DNA of 64,000 bases from Umezawaea endophytica (GCF_025061645.1 NZ_JANYMP010000001.1:695591-759590); one strand, 5' to 3'; shown: positions 36,112 through 45,821, counted from the stretch's first letter. Notes: a model not told the origin generated them from the sequence alone. Numbers and translations are program-made.

Positions 36112-36597
36112 TTAACGACCTGTCCATTCGCTCGTTCGCGCTGTCAACCGGCGCATCGCAAGCGAATCCCCTTCGAGTTCCCGTAGCACGGCCACGAGTT
36201 CGAGCAGGCCGTCCTCGTGGTCGAGGCAGGTTCGGAGCAACCCGATCACGTGCAGCCTGGCGCGCGGGTGGTGCGGCACCGCGCCCGCGATGCGCACGGG
36301 CAGCAGGGAGAGGACGACGCTCCGCGCCGAGTCCTCGCGGATCGAGTCCACCTCCATGAGCGCGTCCACCAGCTCGCCGAACGCGTCGCGGCCCCCCGCC
36401 GCCCGGCCACCGGGTCGACCCGCCGGTGCCCCGGTCGAGGAGGACTGGTGGACGTGCTGCTCGGCGATGAACGTGACGTCCCGCCCCGCTTGCACGGCCG
36501 TGCTCCCACCCGACGGTTTCGCCCGCTGGTCGACCGCCGGGGGCGGCACGGCGTCGCCCGCGCCGTCGGGGCGGTCTGGTGGTTCGGCACTGCGCAC
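36112..36597 (-). CDS. Small adaptor with effector-associated domain 2 (EAD2-like)
   Basis: 161 residues, GTG start after AGGGG. A low-complexity N-terminal region contains QAGRDVTFIAEQHVHQ (36-51), a His-rich turn-like segment common in actinobacterial conflict proteins. Residues 72-151 (AFGELVDALMEVDSIREDSA, then RARLHVIGLLRTCLDHEDGL, ending ELEGDSLAMRRL) match the EAD2 pattern. It should bind homotypically to the EAD-like N-terminus of the adjacent VMAP-like protein. No effector domain is fused, so it may be an adaptor or decoy. First gene of the operon. Confidence 0.75.
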   Translation of the reverse strand: MRSAEPPDRPDGAGDAVPPPAVDQRAKPSGGSTAVQAGRDVTFIAEQHVHQSSSTGAPAGRPGGRAAGGRDAFGELVDALMEVDSIREDSARSVVLSLLPVRIAGAVPHHPRARLHVIGLLRTCLDHEDGLLELVAVLRELEGDSLAMRRLTARTSEWTGR

Positions 36598-36701
36598 GCC
36601 CCTGATCCTGCCCGTACGACCGCCGCGATGTCACCAACTCCGGCAACAACTCCCTTTCACCACAAGGCAAAGCCGCAATCATGCGGTCTCGAGGGCTGCC
36701 A

Positions 36702-37355
36702 CTAGGCCGTTCCCGCGCGCACCAGTCCGCATTCGTAGGCCCGCACGACGGCCTGCACGCGGTCGCGCAGGCCGAGTTTGGCGAGCACGCGGCTGACGTG
36801 GGTCTTGACGGTGCCCTCGGACAGGAAGAGGTGGACGGCGATCTCGCTGTTGGACAGGCCGCGGGCGATGAGGCCGAGCACCTCGCGTTCGCGCTCGGTC
36901 AGCACGTCCAGCACCGCCGAGGCGGGCGGGGACCCCGTGCCGATGTGGCGTTCGAGGAGCCTGCGGGTCACGCTGGGGGCCACGCAGGCGTCGCCGCGGG
37001 CGACCACGCGCACGGCCGACAGCAGGTCGGCGGCGAGCGTGTCCTTGAGCAGGAAGCCGCTGGCGCCCGCCTGCACGGCGGCGTAGACGAACTCGTCGAG
37101 GTCGAACGTGGTGAGCATCAGCACCCGCGCGCCGACGTCCGCCGAGCAGATGCGGCGGGTCGCCTCCACCCCGTCGACGTCGGGCATCCGCACGTCCATG
37201 AGCACGACGTCCGGTCGCAGGTCCAACGCCATGGCTGCGGCCTCGGCACCGTCACCCGCCTCGCCGACGACCCGCATGTCGCCCGCGTTCTCCAGGATCA
37301 TCCGGAACCCGGTGCGCACCAGGGTCTGGTCGTCGGCGATCAGCACCCGGATCAC
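36702..37355 (-). CDS. NarL/LuxR-type response regulator
   Basis: 217 residues, GTG start overlapping the kinase stop by 4 bases. Receiver signatures are IADDQTLVRTGFRMIL, Asp in LMDVRMPDVDG and Lys in FLLKDT. The LuxR helix-turn-helix is LTEREREVLGLIARGLSNSEIA. Paired with the adjacent kinase. Confidence 0.94.
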   Translation of the reverse strand: MIRVLIADDQTLVRTGFRMILENAGDMRVVGEAGDGAEAAAMALDLRPDVVLMDVRMPDVDGVEATRRICSADVGARVLMLTTFDLDEFVYAAVQAGASGFLLKDTLAADLLSAVRVVARGDACVAPSVTRRLLERHIGTGSPPASAVLDVLTEREREVLGLIARGLSNSEIAVHLFLSEGTVKTHVSRVLAKLGLRDRVQAVVRAYECGLVRAGTA

Positions 37356-38650
37356 GCGTCGCCCCCCTGGATCGGCAGGGCGGCGCGGACCACGAACCCA
37401 CCGGCGGGGCCCGGTCCCGCGACGAGGCTGCCGCCCAGCAGCCGCACCCGCTCGCGCATCCCCCGCAGCCCGTTGCCGCCGCCCGTCCGGTCGGCCGCTC
37501 CGCGCCCGTCGTCGCTGACCCTGATGCCGACCTCCGCCTTCCCGTAGGACAGCACGACCTCGGCCTTCGCGCCCTTGCCCGCGTGCTTCATGGTGTTGGT
37601 CAACGCCTCCTGCACGATCCGGTACGCCGAGAGGTCCACTGTGGACGGCAGGGGCACGGTGGTCCCGTCGACCCTGAGGTCCACCGGGGTGCCCGCCTTC
37701 CGCACCTGCGCGGCCAGCGCGGTGAGCTGCGCCAGCCCCGGCTGCGGGTGCCACGTGTCGTCGACCGCGCCCACCGCCGCCAGCACCCGGCGCATGTCGG
37801 CCAGCGACTCGCGGCCCGTGCGGACGATGGCGTCGAGCGCGGACCGGGTGTCGGCCGGGCGGTTGTCCAGCGCGGCGGCGCCGCCCTGCGCCTGGATCAC
37901 CATCACCGACAGCCCGTGCGCCACCACGTCGTGCAGCTCGCGGCTGATCCGCCCGCGTTCGGCCGCCACCGCGAACGCCGCCTGGAGGTCGCGGTCCCGT
38001 TCGAGTTCCCGCGCCCGTGCCCGCAGTTCGTCGAGGTGCGCGCGCCTGCTGCGGGTGCTCGACCCGACGGCCCACGCGGCGAGCAGTGCGGACGCGAACA
38101 CGGTCAGCTCGCTGCGCGAGGTGTCCCAGGCGTCCTCGCTGGGCAGGAAGACCGGCTCCGGTCTGGGCAGCGGCGGCGCCGGGACGACGCGCGGCGGGCG
38201 CGGTGGCGGCGGCTGTTCCGCGGACTGCCGGTTGGCGAGCGCGTTGGCCAGGGCCCACCCGGTGGCCAGCAGCACCAGGCAGCCCAGCACCGCGAGGGAC
38301 ACCGCGCGCCGGTGCCGGAGGGCGACCGTGTACAGCAGCAGGAGCACGCCCAGGTCGACCAGTGCGATCGGCGCGGGCAGCAGCACGTGGGTCGTGACGG
38401 CCGCGGCGGCGAGCGCCGCCATCGGCACCGGCCACCGGCCGCGCAGCGCGACCGCGACCACCACGGCCACCGACGCCGTCCACCAGACCGCCGCCTGGTC
38501 CGAGTCGTCGACGATCCGGGTCGGCCCCAGGTCGCCGCTCCACACGGCGTTCGGGCCGTTCACCACCAGGGTCGTGACCAGCAGCAGCGCCGCGAGCACC
38601 GCGTTCCGCGCCGCGGGCAGGCGCGCCCATCCCCCCAGCCGCTCCCTCAT
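37352..38650 (-). CDS. Sensor histidine kinase (HisKA_3 type)
   Basis: 432 residues. About five membrane segments in the first 140 residues are followed by a Pro-rich extracytoplasmic-looking stretch (about 143-170), another segment, then SRELHDVVAHGLSVMVIQAQG with the phospho-accepting His. The ATPase domain has VQEALTNTMKHAGKGA and GNGLRGMRERV. The start ATG 38650 lies in a divergent promoter with an ACGTGATCACGT palindrome. The signal is unknown. Confidence 0.92.
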   Translation of the reverse strand: MRERLGGWARLPAARNAVLAALLLVTTLVVNGPNAVWSGDLGPTRIVDDSDQAAVWWTASVAVVVAVALRGRWPVPMAALAAAAVTTHVLLPAPIALVDLGVLLLLYTVALRHRRAVSLAVLGCLVLLATGWALANALANRQSAEQPPPPRPPRVVPAPPLPRPEPVFLPSEDAWDTSRSELTVFASALLAAWAVGSSTRSRRAHLDELRARARELERDRDLQAAFAVAAERGRISRELHDVVAHGLSVMVIQAQGGAAALDNRPADTRSALDAIVRTGRESLADMRRVLAAVGAVDDTWHPQPGLAQLTALAAQVRKAGTPVDLRVDGTTVPLPSTVDLSAYRIVQEALTNTMKHAGKGAKAEVVLSYGKAEVGIRVSDDGRGAADRTGGGNGLRGMRERVRLLGGSLVAGPGPAGGFVVRAALPIQGGDA

Positions 38651-38666
38651 GGCCCGCGAGCGTAGG

Positions 38667-38744
38667 ACGTGATCACGTGCGCCCGCGTCCGTCGGGAGAG
38701 GTATTTCGGCCGCCCGGAGTACATCGCGCGACAGACGTGATCAT
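38667..38744. promoter_or_regulatory. Candidate response-regulator sites in the HK/hydrolase gap
   Basis: The perfect 12-bp palindrome ACGTGATCACGT (38667-38678) recurs as ACGTGATCAT at 38735-38744. They lie in the 145-base gap between the divergent kinase operon and the secreted hydrolase gene, so both could be under one regulator. Confidence 0.5.
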
Positions 38745-38795
38745 GGGCGCGGAGGTGGACGCGGGGGGAAGCCGGACGGCGCCAGCCTTGACCGC

Positions 38796-40409
38796 ATGAG
38801 ACGACAAGTGCTGAAACGCAAGGGTTCCGCGGTGGCGGTCGCCGCCGTCGCGCTGACGTCGCTCGCGGTCGTCCCGGCCGCCGCGACCGGGGGCGGGTCC
38901 GCGCCGACCGTCGCCTGGCAGACCTGCCCGGCGTACTCCGACGAGGTGCTCCGCGCCATCGGCTTCCCCGACGAGGTGCTGCCGGAGGCCCGGCCCCAGC
39001 TCGCCAGGATGGAGTGCGGCACGGTCAGCGTCCCGCTCGACCACCGCGCACCGCGCGGCCGGAAGATCGACGTCGCGATCACCCGGCTCAAGGCCACCGA
39101 CCAGGCCCACCGGCTGGGCTCGCTCGCGCTCAACCCCGGCGGACCGGGCGGCAGCGGGTACCTGATGGGGGTCCAGCTCACCCTGCTGAACGACGAGACC
39201 AGGAAGCTCGGCCGGCGGTACGACCTGATCGGGTTCGACCCGCGCGGCGTCGGTTACAGCACCAAGGTGACCTGCTCCCCGCCCGGTCCCGGAGGCGAGG
39301 AGCCGGAGCCGGGCCCGATCACCAAGGAGGCGGCCAGGGCCTCCTTCGACCGGGAGTCCGCGGCCCTCAAGGCGTGCGGTGAGAGCGATCCGGCCTTCCT
39401 CGGGCAGCTCACCGCGGAGAACGTCGCCCGTGACCTCGACGTCGTGCGAGCCGCCCTGCGCGAGCCGAAGCTCGACTTCCTCGGCGTGTCCTGGGGGACG
39501 TGGCTCGGCGCGGTCTACCGCAGCGCCTTCCCGGCCACCGCGGGACGGGTGTTCCTGGACAGCGTGGCGCCGCCGCACTTCCGGCTGGACGCCTTCGAGA
39601 ACGGCCGCGCGATGGCCGGCGAGCGCAGTTCCGCCCGGCAGATGGCGTGGCTCGCGGAGCACCACGACACCTACGGCCTCGGTGCCACGCCGGAGCAGGT
39701 GCGCGCCACCGTCCTGGCCATGGTCCAGGACTTCGACACCAACCCCAGGCGGTACACCGACGTCCCCGAGCCCGTCGACGGGTCGCTCGTCTCCGTGAGC
39801 ACCGTGCAGCCCTCGGAGATCTGGCCGCTGGCCGGAACGGTGCTCAAGGAGCTGCGGGAGTCGACCGGCCCGACCGCGCCGCCGACGGTCAAGGACATCC
39901 TGGTGGGACCGCCGCGCGAGCCCGCGCCGCCGGGTACGCCGGAACGGCAGAACTCGACGATGGGCCGCGCGACCTTCTGCAACGAGGACCCGAGCAGGCT
40001 CGACTTCGAGCACGCCTGGGCGGCCTTCGAGAAGCGCCTCGCGGACAACCCCGTGACCGGTCGTTCGCTGCGGTTCTCGGCCGGGTGCGGCGCGTGGCCG
40101 CTGCCCGTCCAGGAGTACCGCGTCCGGCGCGGCACCGGATCGCTGGTGCTGGCCGGGCACCGGCACGAGACCGTGTCGGTGTTCGAGTGGACCGCCGAGA
40201 TGCGGAACGCGGTGGGCGGCAAGGTCTACACCGTCGAGGACGACGTCCACGGGTCCGTGCTCCGGGTGCCCGAGTGCGCCGCCGACCTGGTCGGGTACTT
40301 CACCACCGGGCGCGTCGACGGCGGGTGCCCCGGCGCTCCCGGACCGGACGAGACGACCCCGTCGGCCACGATGACCCTCGACCTGACCGGCACGGCACTG
40401 GCTGACTGA
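38796..40409 (+). CDS. Secreted alpha/beta hydrolase, tripeptidyl-aminopeptidase-like
   Basis: 537 residues with a Sec signal peptide (MRRQVLKRKG start, cleavage near AAATGG at about 30). The peptidase S33 pattern is LALNPGGPGGSGYL for the oxyanion region, nucleophile GVSWGTWLG, and catalytic His in DDVHGSV near residue 488. A C-terminal TAP-like domain is present. It should cleave short peptides or amides outside the cell. The more usual GxSYG is SWG here. It shares a promoter region with the two-component operon. Confidence 0.9.
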   Translation: MRRQVLKRKGSAVAVAAVALTSLAVVPAAATGGGSAPTVAWQTCPAYSDEVLRAIGFPDEVLPEARPQLARMECGTVSVPLDHRAPRGRKIDVAITRLKATDQAHRLGSLALNPGGPGGSGYLMGVQLTLLNDETRKLGRRYDLIGFDPRGVGYSTKVTCSPPGPGGEEPEPGPITKEAARASFDRESAALKACGESDPAFLGQLTAENVARDLDVVRAALREPKLDFLGVSWGTWLGAVYRSAFPATAGRVFLDSVAPPHFRLDAFENGRAMAGERSSARQMAWLAEHHDTYGLGATPEQVRATVLAMVQDFDTNPRRYTDVPEPVDGSLVSVSTVQPSEIWPLAGTVLKELRESTGPTAPPTVKDILVGPPREPAPPGTPERQNSTMGRATFCNEDPSRLDFEHAWAAFEKRLADNPVTGRSLRFSAGCGAWPLPVQEYRVRRGTGSLVLAGHRHETVSVFEWTAEMRNAVGGKVYTVEDDVHGSVLRVPECAADLVGYFTTGRVDGGCPGAPGPDETTPSATMTLDLTGTALAD

Positions 40410-40414
40410 CCGCA

Positions 40415-40453
40415 CCAGGAGGGGGTCGCGCCCGGGGTGCGGCCCTCTCCTGG
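40415..40453. terminator. Long hairpin between convergent hydrolase and kinase genes
   Basis: An outer 11-bp stem (40415-40425 with 40443-40453, one G-T pair) continues into an inner 6-bp stem (40427-40432 with 40436-40441). It fills the gap between the two stop codons and can serve both directions. Confidence 0.7.
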
Positions 40454-42133
40454 TCACGTCGGGAAGCGCAGGGTGAACGTGGTTCCCTTGCCCAGGGTGC
40501 TCGCCACCGCCACCGACCCGCCGTGCGCCTCGACGAACTTGCGGACGATCGAGAGGCCCAGCCCGCTCCCCCCGGTGGCGCGGGCGCGGGACCTGTCCGC
40601 GCGCCAGAACCGGTCGAACACGTGCGGCACGTCGTCGGCCGCGATCCCGCCGCCGGTGTCCGCCACGGTGATCAGCACGTCCGAGCCGTCGCGGGTGGCC
40701 GCCAGCGCGACGGACCCTCCCGCGGGCACGTACCGCAGGGCGTTCGTCACGAGGTTGTCGAGGATCTGCCGCAGCCGCACCGGGTCCGCCACCACGACCA
40801 GTTCCGCAGCAGCGGCGGACAGCACGACACCGGCCTGCGCCGCCTGCGGTCCGTGTGCGGCGCGGACCTGCTCGAACGCCTCGGCCACCGGCACCTCCTC
40901 GACCACCAGGCGCAGCTCGCCCGCGTCCGCGACGGCGAGGTCTTGCAGGTCGTCCACGACGTGTTGCAGCACCAGCGCTTCCTTGAGCAGCAACGCGGTC
41001 AGCTCCGGGCCGCCGTCGCTGACGCCGTCCTCGGCGGCCTCCAGCCAGCCGCGGATGTTGCTCAACGGGGTGCGCAGCTCGTGCGCGACGTCGCCGACCA
41101 CCGCCCTGCGCGCCTGTTCCAGCCGCGCCCGGTTGGCCGCCATGGTGTTGAACGCCCTGGCCAGGTCCGCGACCTCGTCGTGGCCGCTGACCCGCACCGG
41201 CGGGGCGACGCCGCCGTCGGACATGTGCCGCGCCGCTGCCGTCAACGCGCGCAGCGGACGGGTGATGCGCGCGCCCACCAGCGCGGTCACGCCCGCCGCG
41301 ACGAGCAGCACAGCGCCCGCCGCGCCCGCGACCTGCCACCCGTTGCCGGACAGGGAGATCGCGGCCGTGGAGGGGGACGAGAGGTACAGCAGCGCGGGCG
41401 GCGCGACGTACGGCGCGAGCTGCTCCTTGCGCGAGGCGGCCACGCACCCGGCCACGGCGGGCTCGTCGGGGACGCCCGAACCCGTGCTCTGCTTGCGGGC
41501 GGGGGTGAAGTCCGGGTCCAGCTCGACCTCGGGCAGCCCCTTGCGCGCCAGGCAGCCGTTGGCGATGTCCTCCAGGTCCAGCAGGGCGGCGAAGTCGGCG
41601 GCCGTGTCGAACGACAGCCGCGACTCCTGGCAGTCCTTCGCGTCCCGGCCCTTCCTGGTGTCCCGCAGGCAACCGAGCGAGCCCGTGCGGTCCTCCCGCT
41701 CGCGGAACTGGATCGGCGTGCGGAACGGCCCGAGCACCCGCTCGTCGACGCGGTCGGCCGGCGCGTCCGGCACGAGCACCGGGTCCACGGCCAGCGCGTC
41801 CACCACCGCCGCGGCCGTGGACGGCAGCGGACCGCGGTCACCGCCCACGTCGGCCAGCGTGCCGCCGTCCTTGGCCACCAGCGTGATCCGGCGGTGCGGG
41901 TTCGCCTCGACGAGCGAGGCCAGCACCCCGCCCGCGTCCGACCAGTCGCGGTGCCGGGTCGCGTGCTCCAGCAGCGTCGCGTAGATCCGGTTGTCCGCGG
42001 CCAGTTCGCGGCCCTGCTCGCGTTCGATGGACGCGCGGGTCAACTGCGTCGCCAGCCACGCCGTCGCCGCGATCGAGCACAGCGCGACCAGCACCGCGAC
42101 CGCCAGCACCCTGGCGAAGACGCTACGGCGCAC
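40454..42133 (-). CDS. Sensor histidine kinase (HisKA, HAMP-containing)
   Basis: 559 residues, GTG start. Membrane segments at about 7-28 and 268-290 enclose a large extracytoplasmic domain with several Cys, including CLRDTRKGRDAKDC and ANGCLARKG. A HAMP linker follows, then GDVAHELRTPLSNIRGWLE with the phospho-accepting His, the N box NLVTNALRYVP, and DTGGGIAADDVPHVFDRFWR and GGSGLGLSIV. It probably senses a cell-envelope signal, given the divergent MacB-like export operon. Its start overlaps the regulator's end by 11 bases. Confidence 0.93.
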   Translation of the reverse strand: MRRSVFARVLAVAVLVALCSIAATAWLATQLTRASIEREQGRELAADNRIYATLLEHATRHRDWSDAGGVLASLVEANPHRRITLVAKDGGTLADVGGDRGPLPSTAAAVVDALAVDPVLVPDAPADRVDERVLGPFRTPIQFREREDRTGSLGCLRDTRKGRDAKDCQESRLSFDTAADFAALLDLEDIANGCLARKGLPEVELDPDFTPARKQSTGSGVPDEPAVAGCVAASRKEQLAPYVAPPALLYLSSPSTAAISLSGNGWQVAGAAGAVLLVAAGVTALVGARITRPLRALTAAARHMSDGGVAPPVRVSGHDEVADLARAFNTMAANRARLEQARRAVVGDVAHELRTPLSNIRGWLEAAEDGVSDGGPELTALLLKEALVLQHVVDDLQDLAVADAGELRLVVEEVPVAEAFEQVRAAHGPQAAQAGVVLSAAAAELVVVADPVRLRQILDNLVTNALRYVPAGGSVALAATRDGSDVLITVADTGGGIAADDVPHVFDRFWRADRSRARATGGSGLGLSIVRKFVEAHGGSVAVASTLGKGTTFTLRFPT

Positions 42134-42830
42134 CGGCGCGACCCGCCGTCAGCTTGTACCCGATGCCGTACACGGTGAGCAGGTGCACGGGTTCGCGCGG
42201 GTCGACCTCGATCTTGCGGCGCAGGTTCTTCACGTGCGTGTCGATCGTGCGGTTGGTGAGGTAGCGGTCGAAACCGTGCATGCGCCGCAACAACTGCTCG
42301 CGGCTGAACAGCCGGTCCACTTCGGACACCAGGATCTCCAGCAGGCCGAACTCCCCCGGTGTGAACTCCACCCGCTCGCCGCGCACCCGCACCTCGTGCC
42401 GGACCGGGTCCACCTCGATCGGGCCCGCCCGCAGCACCGGCTCCGGCTTCTCGCCCCGCTGCCGCCGCAGCAGCGTCCGCACGCGCGCCACCAGCTCGCG
42501 CGGGCTGAACGGCTTGGTCAGGTAGTCGTCCGCGCCCAGCCCGAGCCCGAGCAGCAGGTCGTCCTCCGTTGACCTGGCCGTCAGCATCATCACCAGCACG
42601 TCGGACTCCGCCCGCAGCGCGCGGCACACGTCGAGCCCGCCAAGGCCGGGGAGCATCAGGTCCAGCACCACCAGCGCCGGGTGCCGCGTGCGGGCCACGT
42701 CGAGCGCCTCGCGCCCGTCATGCACGACGACGACCCGGTGGTGGTCCTGCTCCAGGTAGCGCCGCACCAGCTCGGCCTGGTTCTCGTCGTCTTCCGCGAC
42801 CAGGATCAGGGGGTTCACCCGACGGATCAT
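42123..42830 (-). CDS. OmpR-type response regulator
   Basis: 235 residues. Receiver: [13 protein letters not shown], phospho-acceptor in [12 protein letters not shown], Lys in [14 protein letters not shown]. The C-terminal winged helix has [13 protein letters not shown] and [15 protein letters not shown]. It lies 67 bases from the divergent export operon, which is its probable target. Confidence 0.94.
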   Translation of the reverse strand: MIRRVNPLILVAEDDENQAELVRRYLEQDHHRVVVVHDGREALDVARTRHPALVVLDLMLPGLGGLDVCRALRAESDVLVMMLTARSTEDDLLLGLGLGADDYLTKPFSPRELVARVRTLLRRQRGEKPEPVLRAGPIEVDPVRHEVRVRGERVEFTPGEFGLLEILVSEVDRLFSREQLLRRMHGFDRYLTNRTIDTHVKNLRRKIEVDPREPVHLLTVYGIGYKLTAGRAGAP

Positions 42831-42897
42831 AAGTTCGCCCTCACCACGATCACCGGTTCCCCACAGGTCCCTCACAATCGCCGTCGACCATCTCGGC

Positions 42898-43953
42898 ATG
42901 CGCACCACCCTCCGTCGAACGGCCGTCGCCACGGCCGGGGCGCTCGTCGTGATCGCCGCGATCGGCGTGGCCGTGCCGCTCCTCCGGAGCCGCCCGCCCG
43001 CCGCCGACCCGCCCGCGCCCGCCGTCAAGACGACGACCGTGCGGAAGGCGGACCTCGCCAACACCAGGTCGCTGGCCGCGGAGCTCGGGTTCGGCGCGCC
43101 GCGCCCGGTGAAGGGAACCGGCACCGGCACGGTGACGAAGCTGCCCGCCGTGGGCGACGTCGCGGAACGCGGCGAGGTGCTGTTCCGGGTGGACGACCAG
43201 CCGGTGACGGTCTTCTTCGGCGCCACGCCGTTCTTCCGCAGGCTGGAGGCGCCCGGTACGAAGGGCTCCGACGTCGCCGTGCTGATGGACAACCTCGCCG
43301 CGCTGGGCCACCAGGTCGGCCTCCGGCCGGACGACGACACGAAGGCCGAGTTCACGCCCAAGGTCGTCGCCGCGCTCAAGAGGTGGCAGCAGGCCGTCGG
43401 CGTCGAGCAGACCGGCGCGCTCGACCCCGGCCGCGTGCTGGTGCTCGACGGTCCCGCGCGGGTCGCGTCGGTCAAGGCGCAGCTCGGCGCCACCCCCACC
43501 GAGGAGCTGTTCGAGGTCACGCCCACGACCCGGCTCGTCACAGCACGGGTCCCGGCGCCGGACGCGGGTGGCGTGACGGCCGCCGCGCCGGTGCTGGTCG
43601 TGCTCCCCGACGGGAGGGAGACCCCTGGGAAGATCGCCTCCACGGCCCCGCTCGCGCCCCCGCCGGACGGCGGCCAGGACCCGAGGGTCGAGGTCGTCGT
43701 GACCCTCGACCGGCCGGACGACGTCACCGGCCTGGCGACGGCGCCGGTCCAGGTGAAGATCACGACCGAGAGCCGCACGGGGGTGCTGACCGTGCCGCTG
43801 GAGGCGCTGATCGCGCTCAAGGAGGGCGGGTACGCCCTGCAACTGCCCGACGGCGGGCTCAAGGCCGTCAAGACCGGCCTGTACTCGCTGAACAGGGTCG
43901 AGGTCAGCGGCGACGGGATCGTCGACGGCCTCCAGGTGGTGACCGCGCAGTGA
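42898..43953 (+). CDS. Membrane-fusion/adaptor protein with peptidoglycan-binding domain
   Basis: 351 residues. One N-terminal membrane anchor (about 10-30) precedes a lipoyl/barrel-like region ([20 protein letters not shown]). A peptidoglycan-binding-1 domain sits at about 118-160 ([13 protein letters not shown] and [17 protein letters not shown]). The C-terminal HlyD-like part follows. In actinomycetes this architecture is typically encoded directly ahead of a MacB-like ATPase and FtsX permease, as here. It likely links the exporter to the cell wall. Confidence 0.87.
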   Translation: MRTTLRRTAVATAGALVVIAAIGVAVPLLRSRPPAADPPAPAVKTTTVRKADLANTRSLAAELGFGAPRPVKGTGTGTVTKLPAVGDVAERGEVLFRVDDQPVTVFFGATPFFRRLEAPGTKGSDVAVLMDNLAALGHQVGLRPDDDTKAEFTPKVVAALKRWQQAVGVEQTGALDPGRVLVLDGPARVASVKAQLGATPTEELFEVTPTTRLVTARVPAPDAGGVTAAAPVLVVLPDGRETPGKIASTAPLAPPPDGGQDPRVEVVVTLDRPDDVTGLATAPVQVKITTESRTGVLTVPLEALIALKEGGYALQLPDGGLKAVKTGLYSLNRVEVSGDGIVDGLQVVTAQ

Positions 43954-44630
43954 CCCCGGTGCTCTCGGTGCGGGACGTCACCCGGTGCTACCCCGGCGGC
44001 GTCACCGCGCTCGACTCGGTGTCCCTGCGGGTCGAGGCGGGCGAACTGCTCGCGATCGTGGGCCCGTCCGGCTCCGGCAAGTCGACCCTGCTGCACCTGG
44101 TCGGCACGCTCGACCAGCCGACGCGCGGAGTCGTGGAGATCGACGGCCACGACGTCTCGCGGCTCCCCGACCGGCAGCTCTCCGCGCTGCGGGGCCGCAA
44201 GCTGGGGTTCGTGTTCCAGCGGTTCCACCTCGCCGACGGCCTCACCGCGACCGAGAACGTCGCCACGGGCCTGCTCTACGCGGGCGTGCCGCGCCGGGCC
44301 CGCCGCGCGCCCGCCCTCGAGGCCCTCGCCCGCGTCGGTCTGGAGCACCGCGCCGACCACCTCCCCCACCAGCTCTCCGGCGGCGAGCGGCAGCGGGTCG
44401 CGATAGCCCGCGCCGTCGTGAACCGGCCCGCGCTGGTGCTGGCCGACGAACCCACCGGCGCGCTGGACACCGCCAACGGCCACGCGGTGCTGGACCTGCT
44501 GACCGAGCTGAACCGGCAGGGCACGACCATCGCGGTGATCACCCACGACCGCGAGATCGCCCGCCGCCTGCCGCGCCGCGTCGAGCTGCGCGACGGGCGG
44601 ATCGTCGCCGACACCGGGAGCACGCCGTGA
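43950..44630 (+). CDS. ABC transporter ATP-binding protein (MacB/LolD-like)
   Basis: 226 residues. Walker [11 protein letters not shown]-loop FVFQRFHL, signature [14 protein letters not shown], Walker [17 protein letters not shown] overlaps at both ends (43950-43953 and 44627-44630) couple it to the adaptor and permease genes. It energises a mechanotransmission-type exporter. Confidence 0.94.
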   Translation: MTPVLSVRDVTRCYPGGVTALDSVSLRVEAGELLAIVGPSGSGKSTLLHLVGTLDQPTRGVVEIDGHDVSRLPDRQLSALRGRKLGFVFQRFHLADGLTATENVATGLLYAGVPRRARRAPALEALARVGLEHRADHLPHQLSGGERQRVAIARAVVNRPALVLADEPTGALDTANGHAVLDLLTELNRQGTTIAVITHDREIARRLPRRVELRDGRIVADTGSTP

Positions 44631-45811
44631 AGCCGCCCCGCCTGTCGCCGCTCGACCTGCTCCACCTCGGCGCGCTCGGCCTGAGCACCCGCAAGCCGCG
44701 CGCGGCGCTTTCCGCGCTGGGCATCGCGCTCGGGATCGCCACCATGGTCGTGGTCACCGGCATCCCGGCGTCCAGCCAGCGGGCGCTGCTCGACGAGCTG
44801 ACGGCGTTGGGCACGAACACGCTGCGCGCCCAGCCGTCCCCCCGCCAGGAGGACCCGGTCCTGCTGCCCGAGGGGGCGGCGGCGATGGCGGCGCGGATCG
44901 GCCCGGTGACGGCGTCCGCCGCGGTGGCCAACACCCACGCGCGCGTCCGGCGCTCCGATCGGCTCGACCCCGCGCACAGCTCCGACATCGCGGTCCTGGC
45001 CAGCAGCCCCGGCCTCCTGGAGACCGTCAACGGCCGGGTGCGGAGCGGCCGGTTCCTCACCGACGGGGCGTTCCCCACCGTCGTGCTCGGCCACGTGGCC
45101 GCGAGCAGGCTCGGCATCAGCCACGTCCGCGACGACGCGACCCCGGCGGTGTACGTCGGCGACCGGTGGTTCACCGTGATCGGCGTGCTCGACCCGATGC
45201 CGCTGGCTCCCGACATCGAGCGGTCCGTGCTCGTCGGCTGGCAGGCGGCCCGCGACGAGCTGGGGTTCGACGGCCACCCGACCGTCGTCTACGTGAAGGC
45301 GCTGGAGGAGTCCATCGAGGACGTCCGGGCCGTGCTGCCCGCGACCCTGCACCCCGAGGTCCCCGGCCTGGTCCAGGTGAGCCGCCCGTCCGACGCGCTG
45401 GCCGCCAAGCGCGCCACCCAGAACTCCTACTCGGCGCTGTTCCTCGGCCTCGCGGGGGTGGCGCTGCTGGTCGGCGGCGTGGGCGTGGCGAACACGATGG
45501 TCATCTCCGTGCTCGAACGCCGCCGCGAGATCGGCCTCCGCCGCGCGCTGGGCGCCACCCGCGGCCACATCCGCGGCCAGTTCCTCACCGAGGCCGTCCT
45601 GCTGTCCGTGCTCGGCGGCGCGGCGGGCACGGTCCTCGGCGTGCTCGGCGTCGCGGGTTACGCCGCGGTGCACGACTGGCCGGTCGTCATCCCCTCGCCC
45701 ACCCTGGCCGGAGGCCTGCTCGCCGCGCTCGTCGTCGGTGCCCTCGCAGGCCTCTACCCGTCCATCCGCGCCGCGCGGCTCACCCCGACCCAGGCACTTT
45801 CCGCACCGTGA
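44627..45811 (+). CDS. FtsX/MacB-like ABC permease
   Basis: 394 residues, GTG start. It has one N-terminal membrane segment, a large extracytoplasmic MacB-like core domain (about 50-255) and three C-terminal segments (about 278-300, 325-350, 360-380), with [34 protein letters not shown]. This is the usual topology of FtsX-domain permeases that move peptides, lipids or antibiotics from the membrane outward. Confidence 0.92.
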   Translation: MKPPRLSPLDLLHLGALGLSTRKPRAALSALGIALGIATMVVVTGIPASSQRALLDELTALGTNTLRAQPSPRQEDPVLLPEGAAAMAARIGPVTASAAVANTHARVRRSDRLDPAHSSDIAVLASSPGLLETVNGRVRSGRFLTDGAFPTVVLGHVAASRLGISHVRDDATPAVYVGDRWFTVIGVLDPMPLAPDIERSVLVGWQAARDELGFDGHPTVVYVKALEESIEDVRAVLPATLHPEVPGLVQVSRPSDALAAKRATQNSYSALFLGLAGVALLVGGVGVANTMVISVLERRREIGLRRALGATRGHIRGQFLTEAVLLSVLGGAAGTVLGVLGVAGYAAVHDWPVVIPSPTLAGGLLAALVVGALAGLYPSIRAARLTPTQALSAP

Positions 45812-45821
45812 AAGGACATCC

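Noticed and set aside
24540-36597. Radical SAM/SPASM enzyme (FxsB) or TIR protein (FxsC) in the locus
   Set aside because: No CxxxCxxC cluster motif or TIR-like sequence was found in any convincing gene between 24.5 and 36.6 kb.
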